Translations under genes and position numbers: made by a program
The notes under the pieces: generated by a model
Seen by the model: only the letters and a program-made list of their open reading frames with translations
Told to the model about the DNA's origin: nothing
Database searches by the model: none
Shown here: one piece after another, positions 1 to 11,804 of the stretch
Position numbering within the stretch: position 1 is the stretch's first letter
How the letters are laid out: each line of letters begins with the position of its first letter
Assembly (NCBI RefSeq): GCF_003576645.1
Contig: NC_044922.1
Coordinates: 22,256,026-22,320,025 of the forward strand
DNA length: 64,000 nt
DNA from: Ipomoea triloba
Lineage: Eukaryota; Streptophyta; Magnoliopsida; Solanales; Convolvulaceae
Direction of reading: 5' to 3'

Positions 1-180
1 GAGGTCACCTTCCCCCGGAGAAACCGGTAAACTTGACTTATTTGACCAAAAATAACATGTTTGAGGGCTTAATTGCATTTCTTAAATGTTTAGGTGCCTA
101 ATTGACATTTGGTATAAAGTTTAGGGGCCTATATGACCCTTTTCCCTAACTATTATGCAAATTGTAAATAAAATTCTAAA
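1..180. repeat. Transposon-end-like repeat, partial
   Basis: The text repeats the idea 'part left over, lower-case phase': short phrases of the type TTTGAGGGCTTAATTGCA and TTTAGGTGCCTAATTGAC follow each other. Similar wording occurs at 1160-1290 and 62395-62460. In plant genomes such phrases are common at the ends of non-autonomous DNA transposons. No second end is visible, because the window starts here. Class is uncertain. Confidence 0.35.
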
Positions 181-210
181 GGGTAGAGAAGTAATCAGCA
201 AGAAAGAAAG

Positions 211-351
211 GGTTGCCAATTACATTTTGACATGCAAAATTGCAACCAATGACCATTATATAATAACCATATAACACATAAACCTAACCCATTTAACATG
301 CACAATTGCAACCCAATCCTCGTATATAGTTGCCAATTACATTTTGACGGA
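211..351. repeat. Short direct repeat pair
   Basis: A block starting GTTGCCAATTACATTTTGAC occurs at about 212 and again at about 330, each close to a variant of ATGCAAAATTGCAACCAAT. The spacing is about 118 bp. This looks like an old tandem duplication in non-coding DNA, probably in the intron or 3' flank of the gene at 548-2561. No coding sequence is supported here. Confidence 0.5.
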
Positions 352-547
352 AGGGGGAGTGGTTGGGGGTAGGAGAAGAAAGGGTTTGGAGAGACAATCA
401 TGTATTCGCCAAAGAAGTTTGGGGGAGAGGATCCACCTTTGTTAAACATGGTTTAACACCTTATGTTGAGGTTGCATATCATTTTTAACACAATTTCTGC
501 ACATTCATAACCTATTGGAAGAGTAGAAGAAGCAAATACAAACATGC

Positions 548-2561
548 CTTTGTAAGAGATGCCATCATCATTGTCCATGGACATCACAGATTGACCATAA
601 GGATGGCCATTAGTACGATTTGAAACATGTGTAGACTTTGGCATAGAGTCAGTAACTTTTTCCTGATAAGTCAAAATAATAAAAGCAGTGTTATTTTTAA
701 CCACTTTTAAGTAGCCACTGAACATGTACAGACTCGCAATAAGGAGCCAAAACAAGAGTAGAATGTGCAAATAAGGAATTACCTTTTTGTCTTTACTTTT
801 CTTTGATGAATTTTGATCTTCTTTTCTCCGCTTGCCATTTTCCTTTTTCTGCAACAAGAAAACTTTTAGATCGGACAGTATTATTAGATAAGCAGCAGGT
901 CTTTGCTCCACAAAAGACAGCTGTATCATCATTATGTTGAGTAATTGCCAGTTAAACAAAGAATTCCCGCATCCACTACGTTCAAGATTGGTGCCACCAA
1001 CTATTGGAAGTAATGGGAAAATATACACTTTAAAGTGGAAGGCAGGGCGGCTTTCAGGAATTAGAAACCATTGAGAAAGAAAGGAAATTGCTGTCACGGA
1101 GATGAAGATGTGTATGGGTATAGCGTGTGAATGACCATAGAGTGCACTGATTTACTAACTTTCAAGAGTGAAATAGGCCCTCAAGCTATTTGCAAAGCAA
1201 TAATTAAGCTATCAAACAATAAAAAGATCCAATTGAATACCTAAATCTTAAAAATGGTGCAATTGGCATTTTTAAAGTAATATGTCAAAAATTGCTTATG
1301 TGGCAATGATGATTGTAAGGATTGACGTGGCTTATTTAGCCAAAAAATTTAAAAAGACACCAAAACAAATCTAGCAATCCTTCATCAAAAGAAATTTTTT
1401 TTTGAAAAAGTTGTGGCAATGGTGTCTCCTTTGACCATGGCTCATTGCTGCCATTTCCAAGCCATAGCTGAGAGCTCATCTCCACCACTTCAAGATCTCA
1501 AAGAGACAACAACACAGCACTCAACGCCTTCTTCCAGATCATCTCTTCCCGATCTGGAAGAAGGCAGTGGCAGACTGGCAGTTGTGTTATCAGTGTTATT
1601 CTTATCAAAAAGTTACATATGTCAAATATCTTGATAGCGGATAAGAAGAAATAAAACCAGCTGTACACAGGAAATAAAAACTTACTGTCATCCATCTACA
1701 TCTTAGGGCAACATCCCGAACAGTTTTGTCATTCAACTGCATAGCTATTTTTGCATACCGAACTAAATTACTTTCAGAAGCATATCTGCGAAAAGTGCAT
1801 TGCTGTATTAGAGTAGTGTAATGTAGTGTGGATAAAATCACATTTGTGACTTTTCCAATATTGTGATTTCTTGTCTTGCCATTAATTTAGCATTTCCTCA
1901 TTAGCAGCAGAAGTAGAATAAAAAAATTAATATGCCTATATTCTTGGAAAGTTGGAAGACAACACTTCATCAATGCTTCTTAAGGGCATAGAACTAGCAG
2001 TGGCATACTTCATCAATTTTTTATTTCTCAGATTTACAAGGGGGACATACAAAGCTAAGGTATCAACTAAAATGAACAAATTTTCGGCATAATTGAGAAA
2101 TCTTAAAAGCAAACATTTTCCTAGTACTTTTTATCCAAAATAGAACAAACACGGATATTCAAACTCCTAAAGAACAAATCTTTCGCATCCAATTAAGAAA
2201 TCAAAGGAATTCCGCACTCCTAGATCAAGAACTGAAAACACTGCCAAAGATATCAAGAATTACGCAAGCTCAAAACTTCAGAATCACAGAATAAACTTAA
2301 TATATAGGGGAAGGAACCAAAAAAAAAAAACTAAGAAGGGACTAACTCTTTGAGCAATTCCTCCAAGAGAGACTGCTCTTCGGAGGCCCATTCGACGGAG
2401 AGGCCGGGGTTGTGTCGAAGCGCCGCGTTGGTGGGCCCAACCACCGAGTTATCCGAGACAGAGAGGCCGTTGGCGGTGGAACCATTCGCAGTATTCGCCG
2501 CTTCCTGGCCATTACTGCCATTATTACCATTTCCGGCCGCCGTGTTCGCACTCGCAGCCAT
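548..2561 (-). CDS. DUF3755 / SANT-like nuclear protein, 5' four coding exons (partial gene)
   Basis: Four coding exons can be joined on the minus strand with consistent phases: 2561-2347 (ATG at 2561), 1785-1686, 848-783 and 662-548. The product starts MAASANT, has an Asn/Gly/Ala-rich stretch, then a SANT/Myb-like helix region (VEWASEEQSLLEELL, SNLVRYAKIA, DKTVRDVALRCRWM), then a basic stretch KKENGKRRKED that is a plausible nuclear localisation signal, then the motif DNDDGISYK. This order matches the plant DUF3755 family (Arabidopsis AT3G07565-type), whose function is not established. Introns 1-3 have GT donors; exon 4 ends at AAAG followed by GCATGT, so its intron is probably of the GC-AG class. 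The conserved C-terminal part of the family is not found between 1 and 547, so it lies outside the window or is lost. The assignment rests on remembered family motifs. Confidence 0.8.
1141..1380. repeat. Transposon-like repeat in intron 2
   Basis: Phrases such as AATAGGCCCTCAAGCTATTT and CCAATTGAATACCTAAATC resemble those at 1-180 and 62395-62460. The block lies in the long intron between exons 2 and 3 of the DUF3755 gene. No clean terminal repeats or target duplication are visible, so the class is open. Confidence 0.35.
1526..1565. repeat. Perfect 15-bp inverted repeat (hairpin)
   Basis: GCCTTCTTCCAGATC at 1526-1540 is followed after 10 nt by its exact reverse complement at 1551-1565. It lies in intron 2 of the DUF3755 gene. 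A chance perfect 15-bp stem is unlikely; it may be the centre of a small foldback element. Confidence 0.7.
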
Positions 2562-3079
2562 CCAGAACGGGCAAGGACCAAAAAACAAACCAAAAATTCA
2601 GCTCCCTCTATAACAAACACAGATATAAAATTAGCGTGGGGAGAAAACGGTGGATGAAAATCGTAGTCAATATAAAATTTCCAAGGGTTTTGGATAGAGT
2701 TAACGCTAAAGCTTTAGCTGACGATAGCGGAAATTTGTCTGATATCGCAGTTGAAAAAAAATCAGGAAATAAGGGAGACGTGAGCTGGGCAGGGAAGAGC
2801 GAAAGAAGAAGAAGAAGAGAAAATCCGTACGGAACTCTTATTACTGGAGGTGCTCGTTTTTTAAATTGTGGAAGACTTGGTGCTAGTTTGCAATTTTTTA
2901 GGGATTAACAAGCAAATATGGTTTGGTTTTTTGTGGGAGTGTAGGACGAGCGAGGGTCATTGGCAGGTAATAAGGACGGGATATTTGTCCATTTTGAATT
3001 ACTACATTTTTTGAAAATGCTTTGTTTGTGAAAGAAGAATATCAATGCATTAAATCACCAACCAAAATACTTGTAATGG
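2562..3079. other. Upstream region of the DUF3755 gene
   Basis: This stretch holds the presumed 5' UTR and promoter of the minus-strand gene. It contains GAA-rich tracts (about 2798-2822). Open frames here overlap the upstream region and match nothing I recognise. No clear TATA box could be fixed. Confidence 0.3.
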
Positions 3080-3184
3080 GTAAAGGTGGTGCATGAAGCC
3101 CCTCGCCACAATCTGGCTCTAAAACGGCCCCCTAACAACATTGTGAACAGCACGATTTGTAAATTGTTTAACAAATTGGAAATA
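3080..3184 (-). pseudogene. LINE ORF2 C-terminal fragment (left piece)
   Basis: Read on the minus strand, the DNA next to the copia insertion encodes a stretch like FQFVKQFTNRAVHNVVRG, which matches the end of the RNase H domain of plant L1-type LINEs (family pattern F-x-FV-R-x-N-A-H-LAR). The upstream part of the same RNase H domain lies at 16688-16900, beyond the copia element. The two pieces are one LINE split by that insertion. A stop codon and a frame change show it was already decayed. Confidence 0.6.
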
Positions 3185-3189
3185 GATAT

Positions 3190-4030
3190 TGTTAATAAAA
3201 TTGCTAAAAAGAAAAATATTTGTGAAACTCCCTAAGTTGTAACAAGTCCTTGTGACAATTTTGTTAGTTCAGCAGATAGTTCAAAAACAAGTTATCTTAT
3301 GATGTATTAGGTTTCTTATAGTTCAGCAGAAGGATCAGAAGGCTTTAAAGATAGCTTGCTGAACGAAACACTGAACCAAGACAAGGAAGACAAGAAGAGG
3401 AATCAGAGTCAGTTACGAAAGCTTCAAACTTAACCGAATCTGGGCAAGATATATATGAGGAAATTTTCCAGTGATCGATGATGATCGGAGCATATACAAA
3501 AGATCTGAATGTGAAAGCTTCCTCATATGTGATAACGAGATATCTTGACAAAGCTTACCTTTGATTCAAGATGCATCTTCTTCATGAAGTATTGGGCAAG
3601 CAATCACTTTGAAAGCCAGTTGCGCTACGATTGAGGGGGAGCATCAATTCAAAAAGATCGGGAGATCAGTATTCTTCAACTCTTCAAGGCTGAACTCTAG
3701 AATGGTGATGATGAAGATTTCTAGAGTTGCCGCGTGATTCTCTACTGGAAACTTGTGATACATTTCCAGAATTGATCAATGAAGAGTTGGGCAATCAGAG
3801 TGATGCCCCCCAGATATAGGAATTGACATTCCGAACTAGGTTACCAATTCTTGGTGTTCTTGCTGCTTTATTATTCTTTTGCACATTATCTGCTTAATAC
3901 TCCTTGTTCTATTCTTTGCACTAGATCAGTAAATAGTTAAAGGTCATCTAACAAATCTAGTAATTGGATTTAATAGTTGGAAGACTCTTTCACAATCTTA
4001 GACCTAGAACACGGAAGTCTAAGTTTATCA
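3190..4030 (+). repeat. 5' LTR of the copia element
   Basis: The 841-bp LTR starts TGTTAATAAAATTGC and ends TCTAAGTTTATCA. It matches the 3' LTR closely; the main difference is a 9-bp segment near 3380-3395 that the 3' LTR lacks, plus scattered substitutions. The divergence indicates an insertion that is not very recent. Confidence 0.93.
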
Positions 4031-4032
4031 CT

Positions 4033-4044
4033 TGATATCAGAGC
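4033..4044 (+). other. Primer binding site
   Basis: TGATATCAGAGC directly follows the 5' LTR. It differs by one base from TGGTATCAGAGC, the usual copia site complementary to the 3' end of initiator tRNA-Met. Confidence 0.8.
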
Positions 4045-4134
4045 GCAGCCTCAAGGTCTTTTCCCTTGATAATGATCCTTTGAATCCCTTTTGAATCTCT
4101 CTATTTTCCTTGTTACTAACCCTTCTTCTCAAGA

Positions 4135-6318
4135 TTGGCTGCTGTGCGCCCTAAAGAAGATATGGAAGAGCAAGCAAGACCTCCTCAACTGATCGGTACA
4201 AATTATGCCTACTGGAAGGCAAGAACCAAGATCTATCTTCAGGCACAAGGAGTGAATGTGTGGAAGGCCGTCACCCATGGTTGGACTCACCCCAAAAGGA
4301 TTCAAGAAGATAAGTCAGAAATTCTCGCTCCGGTTGAACAGTGGAACGCCGAAGAAATTAGCGACAGTGACAATAACAACAAGGCACTGAATACAATTAC
4401 TGGATCGCTTGATGAGGGTCAATTCGGGTTAATTGCTGGATGCAGCTCTGCAAAGGATGCCTGGGAAATTCTTGAAAAACTTTATGAAGGAGACTCCTCT
4501 GTCAAACAAACCAAGATGCAGCAAGTCCTCACCAAATTTAAAGAATTACGGATGAAAGATGAAGAAACCATCGTCGAATTTAATGCTAGAGTTCAAGAAT
4601 TGAAGAACGAAGCTGCCGTATTGGGGGAACCATTCTCCTCGGACAAACTGGTCAGGAAGATTCTTCGATCCCTTCCTGTACGCTTCAGGATGAAAGTCAC
4701 TGCAATTCAAGAAAGCGTAGGTTGGGAAACAAAATCTGTTGCGGAACTAATGAGCAATCTAAGAACATACGAAATGGATATCCTATCGCAAGACAACAAC
4801 TCAAAAAGGGGTAAGAATGTTGCATTTATTGCCGAAGAATGTGACTCAGAAGAAGAGTGTGAAGAACTGGATGATGAATCTGTGGCAATGATAACAAGAA
4901 ATTTCACCAAGATTCTCAAACAAATAAATTGGAGAAACAGAGGAGGCAAGAATCAACAAAACAGACCCAACAGTGCTGCTCCATCCTCGTCTAACTCATC
5001 ACGAACCGTCGGAAAATCATCAAATCCAAATCAGCAGAAGAACCTTAGTCAAATCAATCAGTTCGGTCAAAATCAAAACTTGACTCGACAAAATCAATGG
5101 CAGCAAGGGGAAGTTAAGAACAAGAACAAAGGAATTCACTGCAGAGAATGTGAAGGTTTCGGACACATTCAGGTGGAATGTGCCACTTACCTCAAAAGAA
5201 AGAAATCCATGAAGGCAACAACCTGGAGTGATGAAGATTGTTCTGAAGAAGCTCAAGATGAAGATGAAGAAATATCAGGAAACTTCGTAGCATTCACTGC
5301 AGTTGTTGCTGAATCTCATTCGGACTTGGATAATAGTTCAGATCATGAAGATGTAGATAAAATACCTTATGAAGAACTTGAACAATCCTACATCAAACTG
5401 TACAAGAAATGGGATATTCTCTTGAAGACTCACACAACCACAAATTCTAAAACTGAGTTTCTTGAAAAGAACATTGAATCCCTGAAGAAACAAGTTGCTG
5501 ATACAAATGTTAAACTAGCAAAGTCCAACTCCAAAGTGATGAAGCTCTCGGCAGAATTAGAAGCTTACAAGAAACAGATCCAAATGATGAACACAACATC
5601 AACTCTCAATCAAATCCTTGACTCCGGAAGATCACCTAACATTCGAAATGGTTTGGGGTACACTCGAAACTCTCAAAATTCTTTCACTACTAAGTTTGTC
5701 CCTGCAAGTACTAGCACTTGGACAAATGTTGAAACCAACCAGAAGATTTTGAGGAAATATAACCCAACATGTCACTACTGCTGTAAGAAAGGCCACACGA
5801 GACCGGAATGTTATAGGTTCTACAGTGATCAGAGAACTGACAAATTTCAAAAGAAATGGATCACTCCAGTCAGTCGTCAAGTTTGGGTAAGAAAATCTGA
5901 TCTAGTTTGCTATTCTATGCTTCTTGAAAAAGAACAGGGAAAATGGTATTTCGACAGTGGCTGTTCTAGGCATATGACCGGCAGTAAAGAATTCCTCAAG
6001 AATGTGATTCCATATACTGGACAAGTAGCCTTTGGTGATGGAATTAAGGGTGACATCATGGGTATTGGGATCCTCAATGTAGCTGGACTACCCTCACTAT
6101 CGAAGGTACTACTGGTACAAGGTCTTAAAGCAAATATGATCAGCATCAGCCAGTTGTGCGACCAAAAGTTGAATGTAGGGTTCACGAAAGATCAATGCAT
6201 TGTTAAGGACAAACTGAACAAAGTTATTATGGAAGGTATAAGATCCTCTGACAATTGCTATATTCTGTCTTCAAATCTTCTGTGTTGCAGCACCACCTCT
6301 AGTAATACAGATCTTTGA
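4135..6318 (+). pseudogene. copia gag and protease
   Basis: The frame encodes a gag polyprotein followed by the aspartic protease. The first in-frame ATG is at 4162; the frame is open from about 4135, and the ancestral start is probably damaged there. The N-terminal part has the copia gag signature (GTNYAYWKARTKIYLQ). Two CCHC zinc knuckles are visible, CRECEGFGHIQVEC (about 5140) and CHYCCKKGHTRPEC (about 5770), with a coiled-coil-like Glu/Lys-rich segment between them (about 5360-5600). The protease active site reads WYFDSGCSRHMTG at about 5943. The frame ends at a TGA (6316-6318) where the family has a Trp codon at the start of the pre-integrase domain, so the stop is a nonsense mutation. 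Two separated zinc knuckles and a long gag are unusual outside the Sirevirus-like group. Confidence 0.9.
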
Positions 6319-7726
6319 CATCAAAGACTTGGGCACATGAATTATCAAGATATGAACCATCTCATAAGTCATGAATGTGTAAGGGGGGTACCAAAGTTCA
6401 AAGTTAAGGAAACTGGTGTATGTGGCCCTTGCCAGCTGGGAAAGCAAACCATAACCCCACACAAACATTTCAATCATATAGGAACCTCTTCGTGTCTGGA
6501 TCTTCTGCATATGGACCTAATCGGACCAACACAGGTGGAAAGTTTGGGAAGTAAAATGTATATTTTTGTCTGTGTTGATGACTACTCTCGCTTTTGCTGG
6601 GTAATGTTCCTTAGAAACAAGTTAGAAACCTTTGAACAGTTTGAGAAGCTGTGTTTGAAGCTGCAAAAAGAGAAGGGATTACATATTGGTAAAATTGTGA
6701 GGATTAGGTCGGATCATGGTAGGGAATTCAAAAATCAGCACTTCTCGACCTTCTGCTCCAAAAATGGAATCAGTCATGAATTCTCAGCCCCAAAAACTCC
6801 CCATCAAAATGGAGTAGCGAAAAAATAGAACCATCCAAGAAATGGCTCGAGTCTTGATAAATAGCAAAGACCTTCCTCAGTTCTTTTGGGCAGAGGCAGT
6901 TCATACAGCTTGTCATATAATCAACAGAGTGTATCTTAGACCTGGGATGGCGCATACACCATATGAGCTGTGGCGAGGAAGGAAACCAAATTTGAAGTAC
7001 TTTCGCATTTTTGGAAGCAGATGTTATATCCTAAATGACAGAGAAAAGGTTGGAAAATTTGAACCAAAGAGTGATGAAGACATATTCTTAGGGTACTCAC
7101 CAAACAGTCGAGCCTACAGAGTTTACAACAAACGTATCAAGACTGTCCAAGAATCTATCAATGTAATTATAGATGATCAACCGCAAACAGTTGGCGATTA
7201 TCTACCAGCTGCTGACCTTAAACAGAACCAAACAAAAATAGGTGATGAAAAAGGAGTCAAGAAATCTGAGTCAGACTCTGAACTAGATGACTCCGAACCA
7301 GACACTGAACAATACCAAAGAAAGTCAGATGATGAAAAAGGGATCAAGAAATCTGAGTTAGAATCGGAATCAGAGGACTCAAAAACACCCACTGAACAAC
7401 AGTCAAACATAGATGACCATCCATCTACACTGTCAAAGCAAGTTCCCACACATGTTCAAAAGAATCATCCTACTGAGAACATATTGGGGACACCCACCGC
7501 CGGTGTTCGAACCAGAGGAATGCTAAGAGGCAGTTTAGCTGAGTTATCTAGGTACACGTGTTACACATCAAAATTTGAACCCAAAAATTACAAAGAAGCA
7601 CTTCAAGATGAAGACTGGATAAGGGCTATGCAGGATGAACTTGCTCAATTTGAGAGAAATGAGGTATGGGATCTTGTGCCTTGTCCTTTCGATGCAAACG
7701 TAGTCGGCACAAAGTATATTTTTTAA
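6319..7726 (+). pseudogene. copia integrase, broken
   Basis: The stretch continues in frame after the TGA with the pre-integrase zinc-binding domain (H-x-RLGH-type start, then CGPCQLGKQ) and the integrase core (HMDLIGPTQVE with the first Asp, IRSDHGREF with the second Asp). At about 6808-6826, where the third catalytic residue (Glu) is expected after HQNGVA, an indel shifts the frame and a TAG ends it. The C-terminal part continues in another frame from about 6842 (FFWAEAVHTACHIINRVYLRP, then the GKGR-like tail and an acidic Ser/Glu/Asp-rich spacer). A TAA at 7724-7726 interrupts the N-terminus of reverse transcriptase. The enzyme cannot be made from this copy. Confidence 0.9.
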
Positions 7727-9109
7727 AACAAAACCGATGAACAGGGAAATGTGGCCAGAAATAAGGCCAGACTGGTGGCACAAGGTTACTCACAAATTGA
7801 AGGGATTGACTATGAAGAAACGTTTGCACCCGTGGCCAGACTTGAGTTAGTGAGATTACTGTTGGCCGTCTCCTGCATTCTGAACTTTCAACTGAACCAG
7901 ATGGACGTAAAAACAGCCTTTTTAAATGGACTTCTCAATGAGGAAATCTTCGTAGCTCAACCAAAAGGATTTGAGAATCCATAGTATCCTGATTATGTCT
8001 ATAAACTGAAAAAGGCCCTTTATGGTCTAAAACAGGCACCAAGAGCATGGTATGAACGGCTCACACAATATCTCTTGAAAAATGGATACACTCGCGGTGG
8101 GGCAGACAAAACACTGTTTGTTAAAAACACCACTGGTCACATAACTGTGGCCCAGGTTTATGTAGATGATATTGTTTTCGGCTCAACATCTCCTGCAAAT
8201 GTTAAGGAGTTCATTCAAGTCATGGAAAAGGAATTTGAGATGAGCATGATAGGGGAATTAACATGCTTCTTGGGTCTACAGGTAAAACAGATGGAAACAG
8301 GGTTGTTTCTATCACAGACCAAATATGCCCAAAACTTGGTCAAAAGGTTTGGTCTTGACTCTGCTAAGGAAGCTAAAACGCCTCTTTCCACCACGGTAAA
8401 ACTATCAAAAGACTCCAACTCAAAACCTGTTGAAGGCAAACTCTATCTAAGTATGATTGGTAGTCTACTGTACCTAACGGCAAGCAGACCTGATATAATG
8501 TTCAGTGTAGGTTTGTGTGCACGCTTCCAAGCAAACCTAAGGGAAGCACATTTGAATGCAGTCAAAAGAATAATCAAATATGTTAAGGGGACTGTAAACT
8601 ATGGACTATGGTATTCACGTGACTCAGGGACTGAACTACTTGGATACAGTGATGCTGACTGGGCAGGAAATCTGGAGGACAGAAAAAGTACATCAGGAGG
8701 GTGTTTTTTCTTAGGCAAAAACCTTGTCTCATGGTTCAGCAAGAAGCAAAACTCCATCTCATTGTCCACTGCAGAAGCTGAATACATAGTTGCTGGGAGT
8801 TGCTGCACTCAACTCATTTGGATGAAACAGATGCTGAACGATTATGAACTAAAGTTCAGTAGTGCTGATCTTCACTGCGACAACACTAGTGCTATCAATA
8901 TTGCAAAAAATCCTGTCCAGCATTCCCACACTAAGCATATAGATATCAGACATCATTTCATCAGGGATCTTGTGGGAAGTGGAGACATTAAATTGCACTA
9001 CATACCAACAGACAAACAACTCGGAGACATATTTACAAAGGCACTGGATCCGACCAGATTCAACATCCTAAAATCAGAACTTGGCATGTGTAATGGTCCA
9101 CCGAACTAG
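7727..9109 (+). pseudogene. copia reverse transcriptase and RNase H
   Basis: After the TAA the same frame encodes the reverse transcriptase palm ([33 protein letters not shown]), the catalytic YVDDIVFGS at about 8158, then RNase H (YSDADWAGNLEDRKSTSGG, SLSTAEAEYIV, KHIDIRHHFIRD). A TAG at 7982-7984 breaks the segment just upstream of the conserved KKALYGLKQAPRAWYE motif. The pol frame ends at 9109. The family order integrase, RT, RNase H defines copia. Confidence 0.93.
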
Positions 9110-9698
9110 TACAGTAAGTGGGACACCCTTTTGTCCTTATCACAGGTTATTTCTCTCAAAACTCTTCTTTGTTATAATTTTCTTCCGCACTACACTAACA
9201 TCTGTCTTGATAAGCATATAATCCCTGAGGAACAGTGTACCCGACTGACCAAAATGATATAGCATTAATTACGGAAATGACAACTGTCAAATCTGCACGA
9301 CTCCCACTCTCCTCATGCCTCATCACGTGACCCGAAAAAGCAGGTCATCATGGAGTCCTTCGACCTTTGAAAAACCAGTTGCAGAAAGGGGAAATCAAAG
9401 ATCACGCAAATCTCTCAAAGCTGCAAACCCTCTTGCAAACCTCACACAAAATCAAGAACCTTGAAACGAAGCTCTACAATGGATCAAGACGAAACCCAAT
9501 ACTTTGATTTCTCCAGACTCACAAACAAATATCCCTCTGAAATTCAACATCAAGCATCCCGAGAGATGATCATGATAATCAACAACAAGATAAAACCTCC
9601 GGGGGGAGAACCAATCTGGTCGTGGTACTCGAGAGCAGAGCAACTAGACTACCTGAAAGGGTTTCTCAAACCACTTGCATTCGAGAAAGGAGAAACAG
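7804..9698 (+). repeat. First copy of a 1.9-kb exact duplication (probable assembly artefact)
   Basis: This block reappears at 9702-11596 with an offset of 1898 and no difference I could find, including the TAG at 7982/9880. A single N at 9701 separates the copies. Identical copies joined by one N point to two overlapping contigs laid end to end. Confidence 0.85.
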
Positions 9699-9700
9699 CT
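9479..9700 (+). pseudogene. Start of the extra ORF after pol (first contig copy)
   Basis: An ATG at 9479, about 370 bp after pol, opens a frame starting MDQDETQYFDFSRLTNKYP. The copy stops at the N at 9701. The same start occurs at 11377 in the duplicated contig, where the frame continues; see that entry for the product. Confidence 0.7.
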
Positions 9701-9701
9701 N

Positions 9702-11596
9702 GATTGACTATGAAGAAACGTTTGCACCCGTGGCCAGACTTGAGTTAGTGAGATTACTGTTGGCCGTCTCCTGCATTCTGAACTTTCAACTGAACCAGAT
9801 GGACGTAAAAACAGCCTTTTTAAATGGACTTCTCAATGAGGAAATCTTCGTAGCTCAACCAAAAGGATTTGAGAATCCATAGTATCCTGATTATGTCTAT
9901 AAACTGAAAAAGGCCCTTTATGGTCTAAAACAGGCACCAAGAGCATGGTATGAACGGCTCACACAATATCTCTTGAAAAATGGATACACTCGCGGTGGGG
10001 CAGACAAAACACTGTTTGTTAAAAACACCACTGGTCACATAACTGTGGCCCAGGTTTATGTAGATGATATTGTTTTCGGCTCAACATCTCCTGCAAATGT
10101 TAAGGAGTTCATTCAAGTCATGGAAAAGGAATTTGAGATGAGCATGATAGGGGAATTAACATGCTTCTTGGGTCTACAGGTAAAACAGATGGAAACAGGG
10201 TTGTTTCTATCACAGACCAAATATGCCCAAAACTTGGTCAAAAGGTTTGGTCTTGACTCTGCTAAGGAAGCTAAAACGCCTCTTTCCACCACGGTAAAAC
10301 TATCAAAAGACTCCAACTCAAAACCTGTTGAAGGCAAACTCTATCTAAGTATGATTGGTAGTCTACTGTACCTAACGGCAAGCAGACCTGATATAATGTT
10401 CAGTGTAGGTTTGTGTGCACGCTTCCAAGCAAACCTAAGGGAAGCACATTTGAATGCAGTCAAAAGAATAATCAAATATGTTAAGGGGACTGTAAACTAT
10501 GGACTATGGTATTCACGTGACTCAGGGACTGAACTACTTGGATACAGTGATGCTGACTGGGCAGGAAATCTGGAGGACAGAAAAAGTACATCAGGAGGGT
10601 GTTTTTTCTTAGGCAAAAACCTTGTCTCATGGTTCAGCAAGAAGCAAAACTCCATCTCATTGTCCACTGCAGAAGCTGAATACATAGTTGCTGGGAGTTG
10701 CTGCACTCAACTCATTTGGATGAAACAGATGCTGAACGATTATGAACTAAAGTTCAGTAGTGCTGATCTTCACTGCGACAACACTAGTGCTATCAATATT
10801 GCAAAAAATCCTGTCCAGCATTCCCACACTAAGCATATAGATATCAGACATCATTTCATCAGGGATCTTGTGGGAAGTGGAGACATTAAATTGCACTACA
10901 TACCAACAGACAAACAACTCGGAGACATATTTACAAAGGCACTGGATCCGACCAGATTCAACATCCTAAAATCAGAACTTGGCATGTGTAATGGTCCACC
11001 GAACTAGTACAGTAAGTGGGACACCCTTTTGTCCTTATCACAGGTTATTTCTCTCAAAACTCTTCTTTGTTATAATTTTCTTCCGCACTACACTAACATC
11101 TGTCTTGATAAGCATATAATCCCTGAGGAACAGTGTACCCGACTGACCAAAATGATATAGCATTAATTACGGAAATGACAACTGTCAAATCTGCACGACT
11201 CCCACTCTCCTCATGCCTCATCACGTGACCCGAAAAAGCAGGTCATCATGGAGTCCTTCGACCTTTGAAAAACCAGTTGCAGAAAGGGGAAATCAAAGAT
11301 CACGCAAATCTCTCAAAGCTGCAAACCCTCTTGCAAACCTCACACAAAATCAAGAACCTTGAAACGAAGCTCTACAATGGATCAAGACGAAACCCAATAC
11401 TTTGATTTCTCCAGACTCACAAACAAATATCCCTCTGAAATTCAACATCAAGCATCCCGAGAGATGATCATGATAATCAACAACAAGATAAAACCTCCGG
11501 GGGGAGAACCAATCTGGTCGTGGTACTCGAGAGCAGAGCAACTAGACTACCTGAAAGGGTTTCTCAAACCACTTGCATTCGAGAAAGGAGAAACAG
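9702..11596 (+). repeat. Second copy of the 1.9-kb duplication
   Basis: It repeats 7804-9698: RT from the [13 protein letters not shown] motif, RNase H (9973-11007 is the longest frame), the pol stop and the start of the extra ORF at 11377. It should not be counted as a second polymerase gene. Confidence 0.85.
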
Positions 11597-11804
11597 AAGG
11601 GTTTCTCAAACCACTTGCATTCGAGAAAGGAGAAACAGCTAAGGCCAAGGATCCTGAGGTTTATTCTGAAACACCAACAGCTAAGGCCAAGGATCCTGAG
11701 GTTTATTCTGAAACACCCTCCTTTCTTCATTTTTTTTCTCAATAAATGACTATACATGAACACTTTCTTCATTTTTTTTCTCAATAAATGACTATACATG
11801 AACA
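11555..11804 (+). repeat. Three consecutive 42-bp tandem duplications
   Basis: Units at 11555-11596/11597-11638, 11639-11680/11681-11718 (38 of 42 bp) and 11721-11762/11763-11804 are each repeated with a period of exactly 42 bp. The flanking contigs (ends at 9700 and 13365 on) show the first and third units only once. A constant period with unrelated unit sequences suggests uncollapsed k-mer overlaps in assembly. Confidence 0.8.

Noticed and set aside
453..1097. A 214-codon minus-strand frame taken as one exon
   Set aside because: It runs through exon 3, an intron and exon 4 of the DUF3755 gene. Family motifs are separated by low-quality text with splice signals, so the spliced model is better.
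9973..11007. A second RT/RNase H gene
   Set aside because: It is identical to 8075-9109 and joined by a single N; treated as an assembly duplication.
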